NCBI GenBank assembly: GCA_036852015.1
Contig: JAANDG010000006.1
Location: forward strand, 682,001-746,000
Origin: Pelodera strongyloides
Taxonomy: Eukaryota > Nematoda > Chromadorea > Rhabditida > Rhabditidae
Direction of reading: 5' to 3'
Length of the DNA stretch: 64,000 nt
Each line of letters opens with the position of its first letter. The stretch's first letter is position 1. Positions 13,334 through 33,800 of this stretch are shown here, piece after piece. A model generated the notes under the pieces. That model was given only the letters and a program-made list of their open reading frames with translations, was not told where the DNA came from and searched no databases. The translations under genes were made by a program, and so were the position numbers.

Positions 13334-13626
13334 AAAAAACCGTGAATAGAGTATACGAGAAGAAAGGATGGGGAATAAACGCCACACAGACTTTCAGCAT
13401 TATTACATAAAAGGTTAACAATTTGGGCACTTGCCGCCAATTGAACGTTGCCTAACTGAAGAGGTGTACTACGACCCGCTATCTCTTTCTGTGTTTACAA
13501 ATTCTAGACATTGCTTATCAGCGGGTGAATTTGAGCCTCCGACCGAATAAACAATCGCTTTATAGTGAATGGAGAGTGAGCCTACATTGGAGTTTAACAA
13601 CAACGAAAAGACAGGACCACCGAAAG

Positions 13627-13632
13627 TTTATT
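13627..13632 (-). terminator. Poly(A) signal of the upstream TTL gene
   Basis: AATAAA on the minus strand about 87 nt past the stop at 13719-13721 and about 300 nt before the next TTL start. Confidence 0.5.
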
Positions 13633-13718
13633 TCAAGATATATTTGCTGTAAACAAGTGAGGTTGCTTGTTTAGAATCGTCAACTTATAAATTTTAATAA
13701 CACATCGAAATCCAATTT

Positions 13719-14773
13719 CTAGAAAAAGAGGAATTTGCTGGGAGATCTCTCCTTGAACTTTTTGTCGTGTTTTTCAGCCGGGAATTCGACCTGAAATAAT
13801 GATGCATTGAGTTATATTAAAATATTTAAATCTAATAATGATCAAAAATATCTACTAGTGATAAATTCCAGTTGTTTACACATTATTTGTTCAGGAGCCA
13901 AGCAAGTCTCACCTCCACATTCAGAGTTCCCATATCATAGGCTTTCTTTGCCTTGGCTCCCATTGTCACGTATTCCTTGGGGACATGGTAATTGAACTTG
14001 CGGTAGCCGTTCTGAATATTTGAAAATTGTTCGAAGACAAATTCGACACTTTATTATGATGTCTAATCGATAAAAATTGATTTTCGTTGTTCTTACAGCA
14101 GGGGCAATAATTGTATTGGGATCCCAACCTTCTTGGCCTTGGCAGCATCCTCGCCACAGCTGTGATAGAAGGAAATCACCGGATCAATGGTTGTTTCATT
14201 CAGTGGGAAGCCATTCGTGTTTCCTAAAATGCTCATAAACAAGTATGACGCAGAAGGACTTTGTAAATCGGGACGGGATATGTGGACAACCATATATATA
14301 ATACGTATAAGTACACAAAATCCTGCCTTCAACGTGGAACATTCCCCCCATTCCAGTGATCTTCTCGTCAAGAATTTGATTGAGATCTGAAATAGAAATG
14401 TTGCATAGAGTTGAAATTTTGAAATTGTATAAAAGTGAGATAATCTTTTCTCATCGTCTAATTAAGATTTTCATTCCACAAGGGTACATTATGCTCGAAA
14501 GAAATGTTTGATTAGTATGCTCACCGTCTTCTTTCTTTTGTGGGCTTCTGAAAAGTCTCACAACTACGCCTTCTGCTGGCTTATTGCCACACTTGAGCTC
14601 GCCCTAAAATGTATAAGCGTCTGTAATAAATCCGAAAAAACACTTGTCCTTTTCTCCAGTCGTAACTATGTTCCAGCAAAGCTTACCTTAGCTCCAACGG
14701 CTCTCTTTCCAACTGGCTCATCGGCAACAGAAAGTGCAGCACAGAAGACAAGCACTAGGATCAGACGTAACAT
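13719..14773 (-). CDS. Transthyretin-like (TTL) secreted protein, upstream paralogue
   Basis: Same family as its downstream neighbour. Exons from the 5' end: 14687-14773, 14525-14603, 14327-14386, 14129-14223, 13913-14011, 13719-13790 (163 aa). The signal peptide is MLRLILVLVFCAALSVA, followed by GELKCGNKPAEGVVVRLFRS, DEKITGMGGMFHVEG, FPLNETTIDPVISFYHSCGE, YRKFNYHVPKEYV and YDMGTLNVE. The paralogue's exon 3 is split here by an extra intron, 14224-14326, with a GC donor (GAAG|GCAGGA); reading phase leaves no GT alternative. The penultimate coding exon is 99 nt in both paralogues. The tail is Lys-rich, without the neighbour's His cluster. TTTAG ends 1 nt before the ATG. The donor of exon 4 is AAG|GTTGGG at 14129/14128; the later GT at 14096 would break frame. 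Confidence 0.92.
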
Positions 14774-14774
14774 C

Positions 14775-14779
14775 CTAAA
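14775..14779 (-). promoter_or_regulatory. Spliced-leader acceptor of the upstream TTL gene
   Basis: TTTAG followed by one G and the ATG at 14773. An acceptor abutting the start codon is typical of nematode trans-splicing. Confidence 0.45.
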
Positions 14780-15190
14780 CCATGTTAAACTTTGGTAAGG
14801 CCGTCACTAAAGCACCATATACGTTACTTTCTATACGGATGTGATATGTGAAAAATGTTCTTTGAAACTGAGCGCAACATTACGTATGGGTCGGCTAAAA
14901 TCAAATATTTGATAGCCCTGACTAACAATATAAGACACATAGTTATAGTCAAGGAAGCTAAAAAGACGATCGTTGGGAAAAAGTCTCCCGTCAGAGTGGT
15001 AAACAAGCCTATATTCTACTCTCTTTTATCACGATGGAGAAGCAATTCGAGGTCTGATAACAACCCTTTCGACGCAGACAAAACAACAAATGCTTATCTC
15101 TCTCTGAACAAATTCTGGTCTTCTACAAATATTGAGAAGGGGAACATGGATAGTACGACTGTTGGTATGCAAAATATAAATTCTCCACCA

Positions 15191-15443
15191 AGCTCCTTAA
15201 GGGTCGTAGTCACTTCAAATTCGCCTTTTTACGTCGTCTATTGATAAATATTAAAAGATACCTAGAAAAAGACCCTACCAATGCGATATACTGCTACCAA
15301 ATCCCAACCGACGTAATTTCTTTCCCTGGGTTAAATTTTCAGTAAATTGACACTGGTAAGTTATTTTTCTACGTATCTTTTAATATTAATCAATAATTGA
15401 AGTAAACAGATAATTGGAAGTGACTACGACCCTTTGAGGGAGC
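15191..15443. repeat. Foldback / MITE-like inverted repeat
   Basis: The left arm (15191-15263) and right arm (15372-15443) are reverse complements with some mismatches; the best blocks are GGGTCGTAGTCACTTC and ATATTAAAAGATAC. The spacer is about 108 bp and there is no coding capacity. The form fits a non-autonomous DNA transposon or other foldback. I could not fix a target-site duplication. The rest of 14780-16200 holds no gene I can support. Confidence 0.55.
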
Positions 15444-16221
15444 GTTACATGATTCTTCGAGGCAGGAAAAATACATGAAAATCGCAGGTTTGGACCCAAA
15501 AATGCCAGCCTTATGATCATGGCAGCGGGTGCCACTTATTAAGTAATCTACATTGTCGTCTACATGTGTGCTTTTCCTACAACAGTTCCTTTAATTCATT
15601 CACCTTTATGTAATTATACCGTGAGCATTGTTGGTCCCCGAATTAGCTGGACTTACATTATCAAGACATCAACCAGAAACGTGCAAATCCAGATCTTATC
15701 CGAAGATTAGAGTTCTACATTGCTATGGTGACCATATGCCTGTCAGCTCAGTGCCACCATACATGTATTGGCATGGTTCGGAGTTCGGAGACACTAATTC
15801 CACATGCTGCTTTACAACTTAATTGTTTTGATAATTGAGCACAGAAGTCATTTACCGGTGTTTTATTTACTATCTAACATAAATTGCCGTAATTTTCAAC
15901 AAACAATTACACATTCACTATTTTGTAATCCTTCGTCAGTAATTTTCTGGTTCTGACCTAATTTATATTTTTTTTTTCTTTATTTGAATTTTCCGGAGGC
16001 GTGAATCCCATTTAATAATCATTAAATCTTGTAACTAAACGGTATTTTGTCCAATTTTCTTTCATTTTCAGGAACAAAATTGAGAGGATATCTTTATTGC
16101 GAGTGAATATGCGGGTAGGAAAATTCGGACTCTCCATTTCATTATTCAGTGCTAAAATTCAAAGTTCACCATCTCATAACTTTATTTAATAATTTCACCG
16201 ACGCTTAGTCATGCTTTTTAG

Positions 16222-16629
16222 TCACTCAGCATGTAAAACTGGGTGGATTGACAGAATAATATCGATAATCGGGGGTTGACTGTCGAAAACCAATTTTAGC
16301 CCAAAAGTCACTACAGCATTTCGCGTTTCATCGTCGAGTTGTGGGCCTTCTTTTATTTGCGGGTCTTGAATAAGGTCATGTATAGTGGTGTTCGGCCGAT
16401 GTCGGGGTGGATTGTGAACGACAACGTACACGTCCATACAAATGACGGAATGACCCGCATTAAAATCTTCTCTAGCGTACACTAGCGTAGCTTTCGGGCT
16501 TCGATTTTCTATAGCAGCGGCCAATATGTCAGCGTCGGCACATATTTCTCGTTTTTTATATAAATTGCAGAAGCATATTCCACATTGACATTTTTTTTGC
16601 TTCTGTTCGATTATGTAACTTGTCTCTAG
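16222..16629 (-). other. Unassigned Cys-rich open frame (possible exon or gene relic)
   Basis: This is 135 codons open between stops, with no ATG near the start. It begins with a cysteine cluster (KKCQCGICFCNLY), followed by a mixed hydrophilic sequence that does not look low-complexity (HSVICMDVYVVV, QLDDETRNAVV). It lies antisense, just upstream of the DPF start and upstream of the TTL pair. I recognise no family. It could be the last exon of a small minus-strand gene, a transposon remnant or chance. Confidence 0.22.
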
Positions 16630-16757
16630 TTATTGGTCATAAAAATAGATGAGCACGACGGAAATTTCTCGTTAGGTGTCGAATTTTTTTCAATCAATAA
16701 GAGGTAAAGTAACACCTCAGGTTCAGTTAGTTAGAGTTAGTTCCGAAATACGAAACA

Positions 16758-16764
16758 TTTTCAG
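16758..16764 (+). promoter_or_regulatory. Spliced-leader acceptor of the DPF gene
   Basis: TTTTCAG ends directly at the ATG (16765). The acceptor with a zero-length 5' UTR indicates SL trans-splicing. Confidence 0.55.
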
Positions 16765-17844
16765 ATGATAACCGAGGCCGGTTACATCGAACTGATGAAA
16801 AATTGCTCTAAGTGGAATTCTCGGTTTCGAAACGAGTCTAAGGTAGTTTTTTTTTCATATATATTCGGATAAGACAGAGTAAAAATGGCAAAGGAATGTT
16901 AATTTGTGCGCTGGACATAAATCAACGTTATCGCTAACTTAAATTAAACATCACACTGTTTGTTATACCCATTAATAAATTTGTTGAATAGAAAAACTGG
17001 AACATGACTTTTCTTTCCTTTTTTTGATATGTAGTCCGTTCCCGACAACCACAAAATTTCATGTGCATTTTAGCGTCGTCTTCCATACTTTGACCAGCAG
17101 ACAGCAACCTCACATCGTTCTAGTCCAGCACGACGAAAATCAATGAAAAATCGCTGTCCATCGGACGACCCAAATTATGTAGGCTTTAATCCTTTTATTT
17201 TCCCCCTTGCATTGTTCCCGTTTAAAAATATAGGAACGTATCTCGAATTTATTCGCGCGTATTCTAACTGAATAGGCGCGAAAACAGTATCTATGGATAT
17301 CGAACATACTGTGCGTTGTTTACCATTTCTATGTATTCAATTCCTTTGTTACTGTTGTTTACATCAGATTGTACGCTATGAATCTATGAGGTGGAAGAAG
17401 AAGAATTCATCGGCTCCAGCAGATACTACCGAACTCAAATTTTTCGCTCAACAGAATCCGGCCCTTGCTGAAGCACTGAATGCTCAGGCTCAGAGTACTC
17501 AGAACACTGCACTTGTTGGTGAGTCTGAGTTTATATACGAAACAGATTTTTCTACCTGTAATATTTTGAGACTGTTTTGTCACTGTTTTATTCGAAAATA
17601 TTCCCGACATGTTTGACTCACATTACGTGGTGAACTGCCTTACTGGAGTTTGTGCACTGTCAGGGTTGATCTCATCAAATTAACATAGATTATTCAGAAC
17701 AATTACAAACGGAGAACTCTGTTGATTCGTTCAGCACGCCAGAAACACGTCGCGGAATCCAGGCGAAATATGTCAGTGAAATACTTGGTTTGATATGTGA
17801 TAAGCTTTCTCGAATGTTTTGACTGATGTATATCATAAATTTTA

Positions 17845-17885
<41 letters not shown>

Positions 17886-20389
17886 TATTTAACATTTTAT
17901 TGTGCTGGTTTGCTGAAGCATATGTAGTAATTTGCTTATTTAGGAGGAGTTTGAACGTGACGATGACGATACTCCTTCGGATGCCGGTTCGGACGGGGAT
18001 GATTGGGGATCGAAGCGGAAACGTCGGAAGGGCGGACCCGTCAAGAAGAAGGCAGGCATCAAGGAGATGGTGGCTCCCAAGAAAGAGACGAGGCGGTCCG
18101 CGCCCGCTCCAGCCCCTGCAGCGCCACCCGTTGCCGCGCCGTCGCCGCCCCCGCGGGGACATCCGTGCGATAGTGAGTGACCACCTCCCACACCCGTGAT
18201 ATAACATTACAGTACCTCCCGCGCCAAACACGCGGCTGGCCGCGTTACGCACTCCGTCGTCGCAGCTATGTGTTTGAGTTATTTTAAGCACTTTAAGAGT
18301 TCTGAATAACGCGCAGTTATCACTTTCTATGTGCACACTCCACTCTTTTATGTGCACTAAATTGATTTAAAGGAGTTACAGTGCTGGTTAGACTTGGTTT
18401 TTCGCCTAAGATTAAATCTTAGGCTCAGAGTCAAGGAAATGAGTCTAGATACCAAATTTCGCATGCACTTTAAATGCACGGTTTTTTTTGCAATAACATA
18501 GGGAAACAAGACACCCTCCAAAAATACAGTGTGCGAAGTGTGCATGCGATTTGGGGTCCTTGTCCCTTTGCTAACCGTTGTCCCTGCATGTCCTTTTCTG
18601 GTTGATGACGTGGTTGTTATTCAGAAGTGTCTTGTTTCTCGGAGTTCTCTTGCTCTATTTGTCTAAGCATGATCACAATTTCCGCTTGTTCCTTGTATTA
18701 AATGGATAATGGAAATTAGTACCATTCCGTTGATGAGATTGCCTCCGGCTACAGGAAAGCTTCTAGTTTAGTATGAGTTGGTCGAACAAACTTCTGCACC
18801 TCTATGGCTTATTGCTAAACGATTGAACTATAACCGTAAAAGGCTCGACTGTTAGACATCGAATCCTAATAGCTTCTTTACTTGTCACCACGAATACCAG
18901 CGCATGAATGCTTTCGTATCTCTTCTGTAGATTCGTGCGACCTTTACCAAAAATTAATGGTGCCATGTATGCACTAAACTGTTTATTTACTTCTTCTACA
19001 GTACCTTCGTAATTCTGTACTACATGACCTACTGTAGTCTAGTTAGCAGGCTTCGCATGCTTTAAATTTCGATTAGCCGTGTAGTTCTAAAGCGGTCTGC
19101 CCAGTGTCGGCCGGGAGTTACTTAATCCGGGAGGCGGTCTCGTCATCGGACATTTGTTTAAGGGTGACTGCGTAGGAATGCGAATGAGCAGACGCGTAGA
19201 GCGGCGCCTCCCTCGCATCTTCTTGGGAGTTGTTTTCTGACACCTAGTGTGCTGAAAATACTATAATCACTTTCGGAGTTCAATGCAGATCGCTTCAAAA
19301 CGGAGCAAGTGTGAATATTTTAGAAAACTAACTGTTGTGTGTAGCACCACAATTTACGTAAACAATGCGACTATTATCTACCGCTGTAGTCGATAATGTC
19401 GTTTCAATTTTGTTATAGTATTGTAGAATTGTTTTCAGGCTGCTCGGCGAAGTACAAAAGCCGGGCGGGATTGATTCATCACAGAGCATTCTGGCATAAT
19501 CAGTTCCCAAATCCTAATTCTCCGCACCCATCAAAATGTTAGTTTTTTTTACATTCTTGAATCGGAAACAAAATAGAATAGTCTATACGATGACCAACGA
19601 ATACTTACTAACAAGCATATGCTCTACCGAACAATTCCCACTTCACTATCAAATTATATTGCAGCTATCTCCCCCAGTGTCGACGTGTCAAACTTTTGTG
19701 ATCTGTGTCTCGGTAACCGCTTCAAGAATCGTGATGGAGAGGCAGAGGACCTGGTCACGTGCCACGATTGTGGTCGTTCCGGTTAGTTTTTTCTAGGAGA
19801 AACGAATATTGGCTATTCGAAGAGCCATGTTTATTTACAACAGCTAAAAAATTGCAAAGAGCTTAGTGCATTGATTTCAACGTTCTTCTTTATGTTTTGT
19901 TTCTTTCAGGTCATCCTTCGTGCCTTAAATTTACTCCCAACATGACCTTTTCAACTGCAAAATTCGGCTGGCAATGCATCGAGTGCAAGAGCTGTGCGAT
20001 CTGCGGTACTTCGGAAAATGACGTGAGCGATTTTCTTCATTCCAATTTTAGTTCTGGTTTCTACACATCGCTGTCTTAGCAAAGCAACGGTCATTTATCG
20101 CACTTTCTAACCCTTGTGTTTTCAAGTGATTTTGTCCAGATGATGGGCGAGTTTTACCCAAGCGTTTATGATGAAAATAGTCGAGCTGTAGAACATGATG
20201 CTTTAGTCTCCATTTATTTGCATTTCACTTCGTTTTCAGGACAAGCTGCTGTTCTGTGACGATTGTGACCGCGGTTTCCATATATATTGTCTGAATCCTC
20301 CTCTAAAGAGTGCTCCAGAAAATGAGTGGAGCTGTCATATGTGTCAGAGCCAATTTGGAGAGAAGGCTTCAGCACCCACCAAGCCTTAG
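16765..20389 (+). CDS. dpff-1: DPF/BAF45-type double PHD-finger protein
   Basis: Histone-tail reader of the d4 family, accessory subunit of SWI/SNF (BAF) chromatin remodellers. Exons: 16765-16842, 17074-17178, 17368-17518, 17698-17771, 17944-18172, 19665-19781, 19910-20022, 20240-20389 (338 aa, phases consistent). The N-terminal d4/Requiem domain shows [11 protein letters not shown] and [11 protein letters not shown] Lys/Asp-rich and then Pro/Ala-rich GC-rich linker follows (exon 5). The tandem PHD fingers are at the C-terminus: finger 1 about 223-280 ([26 protein letters not shown]) and finger 2 about 280-327 ([27 protein letters not shown]). The C2H2 finger of vertebrate DPF1-3 is not seen; it could sit in an unseen exon of the 1.5 kb intron 18173-19664, or be absent. 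PHF10 is the other subfamily to consider, but its SAY domain is not apparent. Confidence 0.93.
17846..17882. repeat. (TA)n microsatellite
   Basis: Pure TA dinucleotide run in intron 4 of the DPF gene, 60 bp before the exon 5 acceptor. Confidence 0.95.
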
Positions 20390-22165
20390 TCACTCATCCT
20401 CACCTCTTTGTTGTGCTAATTGTCAGATTATTCCAATGTACCGAAACCGATCTACCTCTCCTCTAACTCGGCAGTCACCTCCGTAATTTTGCAGTTCTTC
20501 GCTTGATTGTCTTATTGTCTCTCCAACTTTCAAATGTATAATTGAAGTATTTTATCATTTAGTTCACCCTATTTATTTAAATTGTTTGGCCTAATTTTGG
20601 TGTATTCGCTTAATTTCAGTGTACACTGATGCCTACGTTTGATATTCGAGTTAACACCCGATCACACATAAGCTGTTGGTTTTCTTGTGTTTTATGTTTT
20701 TCAGTGATCTCAGCAATATTATTAAACCGTATTAATCAATGAAAACTATGATACGAAGAAGTGATATCTTTTGTTTCAACCAAATTGTCCTACTAATCAG
20801 TGTATGCTTTGTTTTTATCATTTTTCTTTAACGCAGAACTGTGGCTTTCTCCTTGCAAACCAGTTATGGGTATTAATTATTCCTAATTGTCTCTTATGCT
20901 CTTCTGCGAACCACTTTCTCCCTTTCGCTTCTTCAATAAAAGTGTTTCTCACCATTGAATGCATCAATAACAACAACATATTTGATTTTTTTTTCTTTTA
21001 CTTGAATTAATCCAGCCAATAATCAAACATAATACATTATCATAAAAGTTAGGCATTGAGGGGGGTGGTAATCTACAGGAAGAGTTGCATACAACTAATA
21101 AATGACAACTCCGACGGTACACCGGAGAAAGAGAGATGTGTATAGCAGACCAATATCATGTCAGTAACTGTGTGCCAAATACTAAACTCACCTACAACGG
21201 CACAGCCAACACAATGTAAACTGTTAGTAGACGAATAGGATATTAACCTAAGACGAACATAAAACTGTTAATATAACGAATATAAAGTTAGAAGATATAT
21301 AGCAAAAATCAAACGGTTAAACAAACATCTAACGGAAACTACAAGCTTAAATAGGGGAACTTATGCAGCTGTCCAGCAAAGTAGGAAACAAAACAAAAAA
21401 CGATAGAACAATCATCTAAGTAAACCTACAAACTTAAACGCGATAAAACTGTGGGTGAAATATAAGGTGATAAACTGACTATAAATAAGCATAGAAAGCA
21501 ATTAACAATCATAAATAAGAACGAGAAAACCAGCAAAAACAAATAAATAGAGCATCAATTAACCATTAACACATCGAAGAGAAACCACTTGAATGAAACA
21601 CAAATCAGGATGTTTTCTTGCGTTTACTGATGCAGTAAACCATTAGCTGCTCAAACGAACGGTCTGTATTAAGAATAAGCGACGAATAGGTTAATTTGTT
21701 CTCAAGGTCTTAGGGTAAAATAAGAACCAGATTAGCAAAATAATAGCCCGTGAAGTGTGAAACAAAAGTTAGCTTACTGTTAGTTTGCTAGCGTCATCAT
21801 TTTCTTTTCAATATATCTTCAGTGCGCTCTGGTGAACTGCGAGCTTTCCGCTGCAACAATTAGCGGAAAATAAATGTAACTTAAAAAGACGCGTATTCAC
21901 TTAAATCCCAATACAACCAGATTGTTAAGTTGAGAATCTAATCGCTGTCGACAGAAAAAGAGCGATGTGGGAGACAAACTGTTAATAGAAGTTAATAGAA
22001 ATAAAATCACGAGGCGAAGCCGTTCCTGCTGTTCAGCCTTGTTAAAACATTGCGGTTCAACGGAGAACAATAATATACATGATCAAAGCTTTTCGCCAGA
22101 AGCGGAAAACTAACAACGACTGGACAATCCGGCAGGATAACATGGATGGCTTCGTTTAGAAGTAG
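20390..22165. other. Convergent intergenic region between the DPF and USP7 3' ends
   Basis: No gene seen. An AATAAA at 20935-20940 lies about 550 nt past the DPF stop and may be its poly(A) signal. The A-rich plus strand from 21.1 to 22.0 kb has many short open stretches but no exon signature. Confidence 0.5.
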
Positions 22166-30476
<8,311 letters not shown>

Positions 30477-30726
30477 CGCAGTTCGGGCTGTGGACCCGAG
30501 TGTTAGTAATGCGATGGCAGAGTAGAACGACCACTAAATATACACAATTTAAATAAATAATAAACACATGAACATCAAAAAGGGCCCGCAAAATTAAGAA
30601 TAGAACAATAAATATATTTCAGCCAATAAATGTCCAGAAAGAACCTAGAAGGCTTCAAACAGTAAACTTCATGGAGAAGAGAAGAAGTTTATCAATTAGC
30701 AGCTATCAAAGATGCAACAAACTGTA

Positions 30727-30865
30727 CGCACAAGCTCCCGTAAAAGTGCATCTAGATTGCATTTTTTTAAATGCGCGGCCCCGCAGCGATAACTACTGTA
30801 GCTCGCGCAAAAGTGCACCTAGTTCGCATTTTTTGGTGGGCATTTGAAAAATTTTCAAATGCGCA
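30727..30865. repeat. Diverged tandem duplication with internal palindrome
   Basis: Two copies of a unit of about 70 bp sharing GCTC-CG-AAAAGTGCA-CTAG (30730-30775 and 30800-30845). They are followed by a near-perfect 23-bp palindrome around CATTTGAAAAATTTTCAAATG. Function unknown. Confidence 0.5.
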
Positions 30866-33800
30866 CAAAGCTCGTAAATTGAGGATACAGGGGTATTGTT
30901 GTAAACAACCGAATATGGGTATTTATTTATTAAAAGGAGATATTTCACCGGGAACCTAACTTTTTGCGGGAATAAGCCAGAAGAGATTAAACTCTCTTTC
31001 CATTTAAAGGTATACATACAGAAACTTGAAGAACATGAAAGCAATCACTACTTATTTCACAGTCTTCCGCATTTAGCGGATTTAAAAAAATGCGATATTG
31101 CGGGCTTTTGTTAGGGTGCACACACTTTACGATCAAAGGACGTAAAATAACCCAATCCGTACGACTTGGTTGTGGCTCAGTTTCATCTTACTTAGGTAGA
31201 GGGCATTTACAGAAAAAAAATAGAATACTTTTAAAAATAAGTTGTAGAAAATAGATTTTTTGAATCTAGTTCAATACTTCCAGTAAAAGGGCGGTATAAA
31301 TGCGATATTGTGACATTTATAACGAAGCGTTCTTCAGTACAGTAAAGTTCATCGAATGTATTGATCGCTAAAATATGCTAAGAACATCATTACAACAGCG
31401 TTAATGAAAATGGTCTACTTAAATTATAAGAAAAATATTGTGCGTAAATGGCAATGCGAAATAGCCAGGAAGCAAGAATTACGGTGAGGATTTCTATAGA
31501 AACCGCAAGGATACAAGCACACAGTTAATAAGATAAAAAATATTGCGCAATACAGCACTTGGACAAAAAAATGAAGTGAAAATAAGGTATCTTTCGAAAA
31601 TTTGCTGTGTTAGATAAATGCGGGAAATGCCGTTTGAGTGTGACTAGTGTCCCAGGGCAGGCAGAGAGCACAAATGCCTATGTTGGGAACCTCTGACCCC
31701 TTTGGATAGTCTTACACCTTATCCAGCGGTAAGGGGCCAGCAGTGCAGATGGAGACGCGTCGCCTCACCGCCTCTGGGTCACTCGCTGAGGTCCATAGCT
31801 CTTGTTGTCTTACCACTCTGGGCTCTCTGCTCTCTAATCAGTTCTTAACTCTGTTCCCAGGCATCGGATCATTGAATAATTACGTACATAGGTTACTGAG
31901 GACCGTAGAGTCAGTTTCCTGGATCGATAAACATTTTTGATGATCGTTACATACCATAAAATCGATATTTAAAGTAGAGCAAGATTTAAACCCGTCCTAG
32001 GTCCCGCTTTGAAAGGCGACAGGTACGGTAGTTCTCATTCTGTAGCGTTTTGTCAAAAATGAGAGCAGATTATTTGGCAACCCGTTAGGGTGCATTCGCG
32101 ACGAGACATTAAATATGAAAAGGCTGTTTAAGTTGAATCAGAGTGAATAATATTAAAGGATTTTTAATCTACATTAAATAGCAAACAAAAGCTCCATGAC
32201 GTCATCTGCGCAATAAGCTATTCCAATTGAGCAACAGTTTTATGAATTAATGAGGTGCATTGTACTGTATTTTGGTATTTTCACAAAGAAGCTTGAAATT
32301 CTTTTCAAATTAATTTTGAACTAAGCCGTTAATTTTTGTCTTGTTGAAGGTGAGTTGGTGCGCCAAATTTGAAGGATTTGCTATGTGAAAAATTTGAACA
32401 AAGTTATTGTGGTTCAGTGGTTTACCGAATATTGGATAAATATTTACTTGAGTCATTTGAGCAGCATTTTTTCGAAGTAATCTCTTTTGTTTCTCATCTC
32501 GATGGGGCACCATAAAGTATCAAGTGTGTGTGTGGTATTTCTTGTATTCCTAGCGTATTATGTGGATCCATCATCATTGAGTTATCTTTCGTCCACTGCT
32601 GTGAAGCTGCAGTAGTTCATTTACTCTGTTATGTTTTTTTTGAATTGCAGGAGAGCGCATACGACACGCAACTGACAATGAGGTGAACTCGAACGGCCCT
32701 TGTGAACTCGATAAAACGGTTGTGATTGTTTGTTTTGTCATCTGTAGGGCTTACAATTACGTGTCCTCTTTTTTCATAAGCATGTTATGTATGTGTACTT
32801 CCGATAGTAGTGTGGAGTGTCGCTTGAGAATCATTCTTTTCGAGGAATACAATACACAAATGTCCGTTGTTAAACATCTTTTCTAGAAGAATTAGCCGGA
32901 AATGAGTTTCTACATTTCCGTTGAGTGTTTAACGACGGAACGTTTTTATTTTCTAGCATTTGCTGGTGATCATCAGATTTGGTTTAATATTATTGTTCTC
33001 CTGAGATTTGGTCCCGTGAAATACTAAACCAGAATAGGCCTATACATGTATAGTTGCATCCATATGCAGGCCCCCCTCCCCAATTTTTTTTGACAAAAGA
33101 TGACTAACCTCAATGTATACTGGCAAACCCAAACACTACTTAATTTACATAACTAGTTTAATATATTAATGACGTCAGCAAAGGATTCCGAAAAGATATG
33201 CAGAGCGTTTCATGACGAGAATTGCTTCAAAAATGTATATAGGTGTACTGTGAAGAAAGTTTGATAGCTTGAAATTACGTAAAAGCTAATTTTGAATTGT
33301 CCAGGCAGAACAATCAGCTCCTCTAACTTCAAGATTTCATACTCACTTCCGAGAACACAATCTCTCACAGAACTTCTTTCCATGAAAATAAATACAAGGC
33401 ACCGTATATGGCTTTTCGGAGTTGGGATTTCATTTTCTGACCTCTTCTGCCGTCGTCATTATAAGTAACATAATTCTACTTTTCTGAAAATCGTTGGGTT
33501 TGGGTTTTTGTCATTTTCGACCGATGATTCCAAGATTTGTCCAAGTGCAAAAATTATTCCAAGTACAATTCGCTCCACTACCTGTCTAGGAACTGTGCCC
33601 CCACTTATATGCCATATTCTTGCTTCTATGTATATTTTCGTGTAATTGAACTGGCATTAGCATTGTGGAGCAACATCCTTTTAAGAAGCTTCAGTTACGC
33701 TGGCCCTAAGACACTCAGTTATTTTTTATTATGTTACTTCAATTAGGCTGGTGGTCGAGCTATAAATGACTCCTTATTTCCCCCCCCCCGTTGTAAGCTT

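Noticed and set aside
14097..14223. Apparent one-base frameshift in exon 4 of the upstream TTL gene
   Set aside because: It appears only if the donor at 14096 is used. Using AAG|GTTGGG at 14129/14128 keeps phase and gives the same length and register as the paralogue (SCGEDAAKAKK / NGYRKF).
14855..15244. 129-codon plus-strand open frame
   Set aside because: It runs into the foldback element's left arm and shows no family similarity or exon signals.
17842..18357. 171-codon minus-strand open frame
   Set aside because: It is antisense to DPF exon 5 and is extended by the TA repeat; it is a by-product of GC-rich codons on the other strand.
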